This document shows, piece by piece, positions 35,241 through 45,316 of a stretch of DNA of 64,000 nt (positions are counted from its first letter, which is position 1; the number at the start of each line of letters is the position of its first letter). The notes beneath the pieces were generated by a model, which made no database searches, had not been told where the DNA came from, and saw only the letters and a list, made by a program, of their open reading frames with translations. The DNA comes from Pseudovirgaria hyperparasitica (lineage: Eukaryota > Ascomycota > Dothideomycetes > Acrospermales > Acrospermaceae), in the NCBI RefSeq assembly GCF_010093815.1, contig NW_022985555.1:556186-620185 (forward strand), given 5' to 3'. The position numbers and the translations under genes were made by a program.

Positions 35241-36458
35241 CTCTTCGTAAATTGCTATTTGATACTAGTGTACTCTGTCGATCTTATGTCAGAATTATCC
35301 GCTAGTTGTTATTTGTGGCCAAAGATGTGGTAGCGATGTCTAGCATGATTTTAGGAGGCAATCACCGCCATTTCCTCCTTATACATTACTGTTATGATCT
35401 CATACTAGGCAGTACTTGTTCAGTGATGCGAGGAACAAAGCACTGCGTTGTTCCCAGTGTTTGAAAGCTCACAGAGTCAACAAAGAAGTTCAGCTGAGCG
35501 TTTGTTGTGCCTTGGGCTCGGCATGTCATCATCATAATGCATAGTCTCATTGTTCACTTCTGGTCACAAAGCTTATGTATAGTAGAAGCTACCTTTGTCA
35601 GGGACCCGGATCCACCTGTAACAGTGCTGTCAGCACGAGTGTCTTCTCAAGATAAAGCAGTGTGAGAGTCTGATTGGGGTAAACTTGCACGAATTTCTCA
35701 TGTTCAAGTCACCATTGACCCCAATATATAAAACGTCTCCTGACACAGTAACATGGTCCTTGCATGCATGAATTGGCGAGCTTTCGGAAAATTATTCTCC
35801 GATTTCCCTGTTGATTAGTCCTGGGCCTCCGCTTCTATTGCACGCAAAAAAGAACTTGGGGATCGTTACGACTACCTAAGCTAAGACTGGTAAGGAATGT
35901 ATCATATTGTCCCTAGTAAAATCGCTTATAGATTGTACACTCGCTCTTCTTGGCCAATACATGATGACAACACATTGAACAGAGCGAACCGCCTATTTTA
36001 AGGCGGTGTGTTTCAACGAAGTCGCGTTTAGGATTAGAATCTCCGAATGAGACTGTGAAGGTGACGTTAGGTTCCCTTCGACTGTATCCATACATAGACA
36101 TCTCAGCCATAGAGGACATTAACGGGAAGGTCGTATTAGATCAAGCTGTCACACGACTGCTCATGTGCGACCTGTCTCAAGTAATGATATACTGACGACG
36201 GCTTGAAAGTATCAGGGTGACGCAAACGGCATTCAATATGAGCGGCTAGAAGTACATAAAAGCACGATCTTACTGATTCTTTGCTGCGCCTCTCATCACT
36301 CTTCTTACGCTGATTCTCCAATTTCTGACTTCTGACTTCTGACTTAACATCACTTTGGAAGACAAGTACACGAAGTACTTGATCGACTGGAATCACACAC
36401 ACATACGGAGGGGAACACTCACCTAATACCCCTTACATACGGACCAAAGATCAACAAC
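35241..36458. other. AT-rich spacer between two secreted-protein loci
   Basis: These are 1.2 kb with no confident gene. A minus-strand frame at 35,913-36,119 carries a small cluster of cysteines (SLCSMCCHH) but no signal peptide or splice support. The plus-strand secreted-protein promoter should lie in the last few hundred bases. Confidence 0.45.
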
Positions 36459-36929
36459 ATGCGCCTCAGTACAGTTGTCGCAGCTCTGGCTATCGCTCTT
36501 GTAGGAGCTGCTGAAAACCCCTTTGGTTATCATATTATCGAATATGATGACGACAAATGGTAAGATTCTTACCTCTATTGATAAGTACAAACGTACGACT
36601 AACACGCACCGATGGACAGCGAAGGAAAACTCATCAGTGTCAGCAGCGGGGTCGATGAAGTGATGCTTGATAGCCGCACCAAGTACTTTCGAGTGCGAAC
36701 AAATGGTCCTGGATGGTGGATCGGTCACCCCTACAGCTGCGACTGCAAGGACTGTCTGTGGCAGTATCCTCACGTGGAGCGATACATGTCGGAAGCAGAG
36801 GCGAAGAGACAAGGTTTCGCCGACGCTCGTACATTCAACCGAGAGAAACAAGGTGCGGACACCTGTTTCACAAGACAAAATGCCATCTGGAATAAGGATG
36901 TTCAGTGTCTGCGACTTGGTGGCACCTAG
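36459..36929 (+). CDS. Small secreted cysteine-rich protein (effector-like)
   Basis: Exons 36459-36559 and 36620-36929 join over a 60-bp intron (GTAAGA donor, CGACTAAC branch point, CAG acceptor) and split a Cys codon. The 136-residue product has a signal peptide (MRLSTVVAALAIALVGAA, cleaved before about residue 19-20) and six cysteines at 34, 74, 76, 79, 116 and 130, enough for three disulfides; YSCDCKDC is a compact cluster. No membrane anchor or GPI signal is seen. I recognise no family. The size, cysteine count and location in gene-poor AT-rich DNA fit effector-like secreted proteins of plant-associated fungi, but a role in host interaction is only inferred. Confidence 0.75.
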
Positions 36930-37616
36930 CGACTCCAATAGCCAGGTGTCCATGGGCATACGTGGAGGCTTTGTTGATGGCGTAAGCGTTTTAAGGTCCT
37001 GTACTTGATTTTGGGACGACAATTTCTTCATCTTGTCTTCGACGAGGATTTTCGAGGCATAGAGGTTTCCATCTGATCATTGAGATGATTTCTTTTGTGG
37101 CAATGCCACATCCCGATGTATGGAGGTGGTCAACTAGCACGTGTGAATTCTACATAGGGATCAATCAAATTTGCAATCACGTTCGTACCTTTCGCGTGCG
37201 TTAACATATTGAACAATCCGGCATAATGGTATTGAAGAAAAGGACATCAGGGTAGGTTTGCGGTCAATCGATGTCATGGCAATGCCAAGACCACGACGCT
37301 TGGACCGCAGCGACGTGTGACTTCCGGCAACCAACTGCCACTTCTGAGTCTCTGACATTCTGTCCTCCCAGTCCTTCACGGATACACATACCGCTCTGCG
37401 AGAAGGCACACGCGCCTTGTCGAGTACCTTGTGCCTCTAATAATATTGTCCGCCCTCTCCTCACACTCATTAACAGCACCAGCGAGACTCGAGAAGGTAA
37501 GCGTCAGAAATATGCTCCGCAGGGTCCACTCTCTCCACCCCACTGTATAATTCTGCCTCTACAAAACGGGACGATCTAACACAACAACTAGGAACACACA
37601 CACTCATTTTGCTACT
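36930..37616. other. Intergenic region
   Basis: These 687 bp contain the 3' flank of the secreted-protein gene and the promoter of the next plus-strand gene, the latter marked by pyrimidine-rich sequence from about 37,480. No gene is seen. Confidence 0.55.
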
Positions 37617-38393
37617 ATGGACTCGATGCGATCCCTCAACACTTCGTTGCCTTCGACAACATCACCGAAAAAACACAACCAACCTCCAGAACAACTTCTC
37701 CAAGCGTTCAGGGCTGCCGCACTTTCGGTCACAAATCTGTACAAAACTGCCGCTTCGGATCAGGCAGCAGCACATGAAGCCGGCTATCAAGACGCGGTCG
37801 AAGATCTCATAGCTTTCCTGGACAAAGAAAACCTAGGATCGGGAAGTACAGATGGTTCTAGGATAAGACAGTGGGCTACGGAACGCCTCGCTGGTTCCGC
37901 ACCCCCTCAGAATAACAGCGAGAGCGATGAAGAGACGGAAGTAGAGAAACGAGCCCGTAGCTCTTCCCCAGTTCTGGAACGCAAGTCTGTTCAAGAGACG
38001 CAACAGACGCCTACAGCGCCGACGCCCATAGAGCGTCATGACTCGGCGCCCCCAGTATCGCCGGACGAGACAAGTCGATCGATACCCTCTGGGGAGTTTA
38101 CTTTCCGATCAAGCCACCCTTTTCCAAGCACGAATGACGTTGATATGGAAACCACCGATAATAGCCAAAGCTCTACCACACAAGTACCCGCCATGCGACT
38201 CGAAATCCACCCACGAGGATCAAGAAACCCTCCCCGACATGGTAGTCGGAACCGCAACGCGAACTCTGCAAACCTGGGACATGGTGCCGGGATGAAAAGA
38301 CGGCATCAACTCGAAGAGTTCTTCGACATTGGCAACTTCGGCAACGGCAAAGACCGATTTGGTGGCGGGGGCAAGAAAGGGCGCTTCTCATGA
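37617..38393 (+). CDS. HAPSTR1/C16orf72-like (DUF4588) protein
   Basis: A single exon encodes 258 residues. The conserved part is residues 25-95: QLLQAFRAAALSVTNLYKTA, AGYQDAVEDLIAFLD and RIRQWATERL, which I recall as the helical core of the fungal DUF4588 family related to human C16orf72 (HAPSTR1), a partner of the ubiquitin ligase HUWE1 in stress responses. The rest is disordered, Ser/Pro/Thr-rich, ending in a Gly/Lys-rich nuclear-localisation-like tail (MKRRHQLEEFF, GGGGKKGRFS). Family assignment rests on memory of the core motif; the cellular role in fungi is unclear. Confidence 0.65.
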   Translation: MDSMRSLNTSLPSTTSPKKHNQPPEQLLQAFRAAALSVTNLYKTAASDQAAAHEAGYQDAVEDLIAFLDKENLGSGSTDGSRIRQWATERLAGSAPPQNNSESDEETEVEKRARSSSPVLERKSVQETQQTPTAPTPIERHDSAPPVSPDETSRSIPSGEFTFRSSHPFPSTNDVDMETTDNSQSSTTQVPAMRLEIHPRGSRNPPRHGSRNRNANSANLGHGAGMKRRHQLEEFFDIGNFGNGKDRFGGGGKKGRFS

Positions 38394-38844
38394 ATGACAT
38401 GTACGACTGATCCATGATGTTCTCGAATACCTGCATCGACAAAGGCGTTTATCACGGACCTCGGTCCACGATCGGAGACAGTTTTGAGACTTAGCAATGA
38501 TGGGCTGCATGGCGCGGGGCCCTTTGACGATTTGTTTGCATTCGATCGGTATGAATAAACGCAGAGGACACGATATTGCGGCGGAGCAAAGGCGATGTCA
38601 CGACATAGAATTATACCCTAGTTGAGCTTCATCCCGCATTTCTGTGCATAGCGGGTCTTGATACATATACAAATACAAATACATACGATGACCTCCCGAC
38701 TGACTTCCTGGCTGGTCTTTTCCATGCTGTCCTCCCACTACCGCATATATACAATCCCACCACCCAGCCTTATTCTCCTATCCTCTTATCCTCCCCCCAA
38801 CCTTCCTTCCTCATTTCCCCCATCCCCGATCCCATATCCCAAAA
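38394..38844. other. Spacer between convergent genes
   Basis: These are 450 bp of 3' flank sequence, with a short ACAAATACAAATACATAC repeat near 38,670 and a C-rich tract (38,790-38,840). No gene is seen. Confidence 0.55.
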
Positions 38845-39312
38845 TCACATTACCCACCGATACAGCCCCATCCCCACCAACATTGCCGAAATCCCCGTAA
38901 TCCCACTCCGCCGCGCATGCACCCCAAACCGCGACGCACTCTTCGCTATCCGCCGCTCGTTCTCCGTTATCTGCCGCTGTCCTTCGTAGTATGTGTATGC
39001 GCCCAGTCCGACGAATGCGGCTGCGCCTGTGAGTGTGGGTGTGCTTGTGTCAGTTTTTGTTTCTTTCTTCGTTTTGGGGGAGGGAAGAGGAGTGAAGAGG
39101 AGGGGGAGAAGGATGGGATGGGATGGGATGGGAGGAAGGTTAGGAAGTTACACACCCATTACTCGGCATGGCATGCAGTCGTAGTCTGGCGGGAGGTCTG
39201 TGGCGGAGGCTTTTGGCGAGGGGACTTGTTCGAGGGGAGGGTAGGCTCTGTAGGGGTTGTATTTTGGTTTTTCGGGGGGTGGTGTTGTTTGGGAGGGGTC
39301 GGAGGAGGACAT
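38845..39312 (-). CDS. DUF4536-like small two-pass membrane protein
   Basis: Two short exons, 39312-39156 and 39026-38845, join over a 129-bp intron (GTGTGT donor, ACAG acceptor), completing a Gly codon, to give 112 residues. The N-terminus is Pro-rich and polar; then comes DYDCMPCRVMG running into the first hydrophobic helix (GAAAFVGLGAYTYYEG), a basic loop (ENERRIAKSASRFGVHARR), and a second helix (GITGISAMLVGMGLYRWV). The CxxCRxxG entry into a glycine-rich helix is the hallmark of the DUF4536 family, whose members include mitochondrial Dmo2/DMAC1-type proteins of respiratory-chain assembly. Mitochondrial location is inferred from the family. Neither exon is long enough to stand out on its own. 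Confidence 0.72.
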
Positions 39313-39694
39313 TGTTGAGGATAAGGTGTGCGTGGACTTGGGCTGGAGCTTTCGGGGCGGTTTTATTGGTGGTGGTGGTGGTGGTGGTGGTGGTGGTGTC
39401 TACGTTGTGCGTGCGAAGATGTTTTGTGAATTTGGGATTTTGGTATGGTGTTTTGGATAATAATTATGATATGGAAGGTGAGGCTGGAAAGGTGGAGGTA
39501 TCAAGGATTCGCGTGCGGGATGAGAACTGCGCTACGAGCTATCAGACGGGAGCAAGGTTGTGGATGAGCAATCTTGAGATTGTAACTTGCTTACGGCGCA
39601 TAGGCGTGAGCATCTAGATTCAAATATACAAGTGAGGTATGCCAAAGCTAATGTAACAATTGCGAGTCCAGCGCAGCATCTGCGCGAACATCTA
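39313..39694. other. Short intergenic region with a (GGT)n tract
   Basis: These 382 bp lie between the Iec3 stop and the DUF4536-like start, so they hold that gene's promoter. A perfect GGT/TGG trinucleotide run of about 30 bp lies at 39,369-39,399, about 60 bp upstream of the start codon. Confidence 0.6.
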
Positions 39695-40806
39695 TCACGA
39701 CCCAGAGTTTCTGGCCTTCTTGCGACTGCTCGTACTCTCTCGATCAGCAGGATCTCTCTTCCTCTTGCCTCCCTTCCCTCCCTTTGGAGGCTTGTAGGCA
39801 GCATCATCGTCTCCACCCTTGCTTTTTCGACCGCCTCGACCTGTGACAACAGGAGCCTCGATGAAGGCAGTTTCCTCATCGACATCTTCCTCCGGCTTCA
39901 CTGAGCCCTTGGCCTCGCTCTTGCGCTTCCCGCGGGCAGCGCCCGTCGCTCGTGGTGCTGACTTCTCCGACGCGACTTCGTTGTCGGGCTTTGGGTCTTG
40001 GAGGAAGACCTGCGGCTGGTAGCGGCGCAGCCAGTTGTATGCACTATCAGGATTGGAAACGCTTACTTCCTTTTCCGACGGGATGGGGACTTTCGACACC
40101 ATATGTATTGGACGTCCCCCTCTTTCGGACGATGACGACGGGTCGGCGAGAACAGAATCAAGCGCCATGAGATGCTCTTCCTCATGCGCAGGCGTCATGT
40201 AGCCTGGCAGTTCGTCTCCAAGCAGGTCCTCGGGCAGGTGCTCAGCGGGGTAATGCGTATGCGGTGTGTGTTCGAGCAGGTAGCTAAGGGATTTTGGCTT
40301 CAGTCGATCGGGTGCATCGCCGTTTGTTGTGCCGTTGCGCGATTTGCCTCTGCTCGCGTTGGGATCTTGTTCTGTCTCGAGTGAAGGCACGACTGATGCA
40401 CTGGGCGAGGGAGAGCGAATATCGTAGTTGAAGTGTTGAGGCAGGCGTTTCTCTTCGTTGATGTCGAGGAGGAGTTCTTGGAGCTCACTGGTGGTGGTCA
40501 ATAAATACCCTCTCCAAGTCCAGGACAGATGTAGCATACTCTATTTGCTCCTGTAGTCGACGCGCAAGGGCCATAGAACGGTGTTCTTCGCGAATGAGTT
40601 CATTGCTGGATTGCATTTCGTTCTTGAACATCCATCGTATCTTCTGGTATTTCCTTCTGCGAAGGGTCAGACCGGCACACTCTCGACACTCTCGACACTC
40701 TCTTGAAGCTTGCTTACCGTAGGGATTTCTGTGACTTGTTCGGATCCTGGGGTACTGACGGCGCGTTTGCAGGTGTCGCCGATAGAGATTCCTGGGCGGA
40801 TGCCAT
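39695..40806 (-). CDS. INO80 chromatin remodelling complex subunit Iec3-like
   Basis: Exons 40806-40718, 40656-40540 and 40487-39695 (introns 61 and 52 bp) give 332 residues. After a 25-residue leader, the spliced sequence forms one long amphipathic coil: SLRRKYQKIRWMFKNEMQ, then SNELIREEHRSMALARRLQE, then QIDELQELLLDINEE, which is the conserved Iec3 region that anchors the subunit in the fungal INO80 complex. Neither of the flanking frames shows this alone. The remaining two thirds are disordered, with a Lys/Arg-rich C-terminus (GGKGGKRKRDPADR) suited to nuclear import or DNA contact. An upstream in-frame Met at 41007 exists, but the stretch between is not conserved. Confidence 0.78.
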
Positions 40807-41494
40807 TGTGGACAAGAAGTGCAGAGGAAAGGTGCGAGTTGCTGTAGATGGCGTGGACGAGGCTCCGTGTTCGAACAATGCCCTGAGCTGGACAGAGAGA
40901 GGCAGGGGAAGTTGCGGCGCGACGGAAACTAAATTCTTGGATGCCTCAGGCCGCAATAAACGGTATCTATCGTCGGCAGGCCTGGAACTTCGCCCGATGC
41001 GCGTCAATCAGCTGCTTTGAGAACGACGGGCAGCTTTTGTTGGCTCTCCGGCTTGTCTCGTGTCTCGTGGCCCAACTGTGTGTGACTTTATTCTTCTTGT
41101 GTTCCACAATTACCATCTTCTACATCAGCTTCATCAATCGACCTTCTTCTTGACGCTCGTTATTCCCTTCTCCATTTCCCCCCCTCTCTCCCTCTCTCTC
41201 TCCGCGGGCTGTTCGGAATCTGTCCACGCGGCATAAATAAGGTGAGTTCACTACGGGCCCTGAGTCACTACAGTTCACTTTGTCTGACGTACGTCTGCTC
41301 TCAGGTCATCGAAATATTCTCGCTGTTCACTCGACGTCTTGCCGCGCTACCGATCTCTCTACTTCTCCCGTCGTCACCCTCCGTCACGTATATTATATTT
41401 ACTGGGCTGACCCTCACGGCCTTTCTACGCTCAACATCTCCCCCCCCGAACCACACCCATATATCACAACGATCACCCCACCTACAATCTCAAG
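40807..41494. other. Divergent promoter region of Iec3 and Orm genes
   Basis: This 688-bp spacer contains a long pyrimidine-rich stretch (about 41,130-41,205) including (CTCT)n, typical of a fungal transcription start zone for the plus-strand gene. No other gene is seen. Confidence 0.6.
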
Positions 41495-42200
41495 ATGCCT
41501 CTTGAACCAAGTGCTGTCAGAAGAAGACGCTCAAGTAGCCTGATCTACACGGAGCCAGCAGAGTCATTCGAGCAGCTGACCGACCAGTCCGCGCTCCCGA
41601 ACCTCAATTCCCAATGGGTGAATGCCAAAGGTAGGCAGACTCATAAAAAAAACTAGTAGTGTACAAATCCAGCACAACAGAGCAAAAAGCATACTGACAA
41701 GGATATCTAGGCGCCTGGGTCATCCACTTTGTGCTCATCTTCGTGCTCAAGATCGTGTTCGACATCATGCCGTGGATCTCGCAGGAGACGTCCTGGACGA
41801 TGACAAACATCACGTACATGTGCGGCTCGTACCTCATGTTCCACTACGTGCGCGGCGTGCCCTTTGACTTCAACGCCGGCGCCTACGACAACCTCAACAT
41901 GTGGGAGCAGATCGACAATGGCGAGCAGTACACCCCCGCCAAGAAGTTCCTCCTCAGCGTCCCCATCATTCTCTTCCTCATCAGCACCCACTACACCCAC
42001 TACGACCTCTCGTACTTTGTCATCAATCTCGTCGCCACTCTGACCGTCGTCATACCCAAGCTTCCGCAGGTGAGCCGCCCTTGCGTCCCTCCCCCCCGGC
42101 CCTTCACTCATGTAGAAATGCCTTTGCTAACTCAAACCCCGAATCATAGTTCCACCGCCTGCGCATAGGCCTCTTCACAGATCCACCAGAGGATCGCTGA
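41495..42200 (+). CDS. Orm1/Orm2 (ORMDL) sphingolipid synthesis regulator
   Basis: This ER membrane protein restrains serine palmitoyltransferase. Exons 41495-41630, 41711-42069 and 42150-42200, with two introns of 80 bp each, give 181 residues. The family core is intact: LNSQWVNAKGAWVIHFVLI, ETSWTMTNITYMCGSYLMFH, GVPFDFNAGAYDNLNMWEQI and KKFLLSVPIILFLISTHYTHY. The last exon supplies FHRLRIGLFTDPPEDR. Four hydrophobic segments can be read. The N-terminus has RRRRSSSL, a basic stretch followed by serines, matching the region where yeast Orm proteins are phosphorylated by Ypk1/Npr1-type kinases to relieve inhibition. Confidence 0.96.
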
Positions 42201-43317
<1,117 letters not shown>

Positions 43318-45316
43318 CTACGCCGTCTCAATCCAGTCCGGCACACCATACAACTCCCTCCTACTCATCCCCCTCCGCCGTTCTCCCTCTTCACCACTTG
43401 CACCACCCAATCCACGCTTCAACACCGGCTTATTCTGCTCAACCTGCGGGTCCTCGCCCTCCCTCAACCACGGCCCCTTATCATCGCCAAACACCCGCAC
43501 CTCCATATCCTTGCAAATATCCAGGCCCCACTCGCGATACACATCGCCGTGCTCGCCCGTCCACACGCCGCCCAGCCCGCCACGCGTGTCCCAGCGCCAG
43601 TCGCCGCCGACGTAGCTGCTATGCATTGCAATAGGGCCCTGGGGCATGGTGCGGAGGTATCTGCGCAGGAGGGCGCGCGCGTGCGGGCTGAACCAGAGGG
43701 TTGTGTAGAGCTGGGAGCGGGAGACGGTGTGGTGGGCGGGATCCTCGCCGGGGCTGGAGAGGGAGAGGGCGGCGGGGATGGAGAGGAGGTAGGTGTTTGT
43801 GAGGAGGGGGAGGTCTGCGAAGGAGGTGTTTGCGGGCGGGAGAGTGTCGAGGGCGGGGTCGGGTTTGAGCTCGTTGATGTAGTGGAGGAGGTTGGCTTTG
43901 GGGAGGAGGTGGGAGCCCGGGATGGCGGTTTCGAAGGGTGGGGAAGAGTGGGTGAGGGGGATGGGGAGGGACGGGAGGAGGGGGTCGGCGTGCGAGGCGG
44001 CGCGGAGAGAGGGCGTGTCGGAGTAGGTGAGGAAGGTTAGCTCGTCGGAGGCGGCGAGGGTCATGGGTTGGAAGAGGATGGAGTAGTAGTCGAGGCCCAT
44101 ACTGAATTCATAGTTGCGTGCGGCGGATATGACGAGGTCTTGGGATAAGATAGATGGGTCGCCAGGGGTGACTTGGATGCCGGTTTTCTCTGAGAGCCAT
44201 TCCGGCCAGTGGTACTTGTCGGTCTGCCCTGAGTTGATGGAACGAGCGAATTCCTGCTCTCCGAACAAAGAGGCGAAGATGGTATGAGCGGATGTATGCG
44301 AACGATCTGCCCATCGTGAATTTTCGCTGTGCTCGGTGATTTTTTGAACAGCGGCTGCAAATAGCTTGCGGAGGTCGCCTGCCGGTCCGATGATGCTGTC
44401 AGATGACAGATACTTTGGTCGGTTTCGAGATCCGCCAGGTTCACTGTCTGTTTGGGTGCCGTAGATAGTGGGTGGAAGAGGCGGTTCTGGCACTGCCGCA
44501 CATGCTGGTTCATTCTTCATCCACTCGTCACAAAGTTTTGCAGGCGAAAAGAATATGGTCTGATTCAAGGCATGGCCATTGACCCCGTTCTTGTACTGCT
44601 TCGCCAGGCGTGCGTTCGCCTCCCTCACAAGCATCTGATACTGCTTAATGAGAACATCTGAGGGCAACTGGAACAAAGTCTTGTCTGCCTCGACTATGAG
44701 GACCAGATCATCATCGTTTATCGTCCTCGACTTCAGAAACTCGTTGACGCCTTTGATCTTGTCCATGTCCTTCTGGTAAGTCTGACCCGGAGGGTATCCG
44801 ATGCCGTATTTGGTGATTGTAGCAGCAGGGTAATTAAGCACCATAGACGACAAGTAGAATTGGCAGAATTCGAACTGCCCTTCCGATTGGGGAATTATGA
44901 GGTGGAAGGCTGGGTTGCCTTTGAGAAGGGCTTGGGGGACTATCTTGTCGCCAGATTCTATTCCTACAGCAGTATCCGAAAGAACCAGCGGCGACTGATG
45001 AGCATATGCATTCGTACCCGCAGAATTCTTCGTCGTCGTCGAGTTCGATGATTGTGAGTAGTAGTATTTCGTTAATGATTCGCGATATGAAGACATGGAC
45101 TTGTAGTGATATTAGCAGTGTGCGTATATGAACGGCGCAACTCTTTGAACTCACGCTTGAGGGAGGAGGCATGGCGATGAGAAGGATCATCAGCACGGCC
45201 AATACCAGTGCCCATCTTCCTCTTCTGCTGTTCAGGAGCTGTAAGGCAGCATCCCTAAGACCGCCGGGGGCGAAAGTCGGCCTGCTCAGCACACCAAAAT
45301 TATCTGTTATGGCCAT
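43318..45316 (-). CDS. Type II membrane protein with PLOD-like glycosyltransferase domain
   Basis: Exons 45316-45155 and 45099-43318 join in phase 0 over a 55-bp intron, giving 647 residues. Residues 30-52 (RRGRWALVLAVLMILLIAMPPP) form a signal anchor after a short cytosolic tail, as in Golgi enzymes. The next part resembles the glycosyltransferase-like fold of PLOD/procollagen galactosyltransferase proteins: LKGNPAFHLIIPQSEGQFEF, then FLKSRTINDDDLVLIVEAD, then FQLPSDVLIKQYQMLVREAN, then NQTIFFSPAKLC. Many fungal proteins of this kind show Asp residues in the stretch where this one reads VEADKTLFQLP, so metal binding may be altered. The C-terminal half has conserved-looking Trp/Gly motifs (YVGGDWRWDTRGGLGG) without known function. 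Sugar donor and acceptor are unknown. Confidence 0.68.

Noticed and set aside
36423-37031. 202-codon minus-strand frame
   Set aside because: Covers the spliced secreted-protein gene on the other strand, which has signal peptide and intron support.
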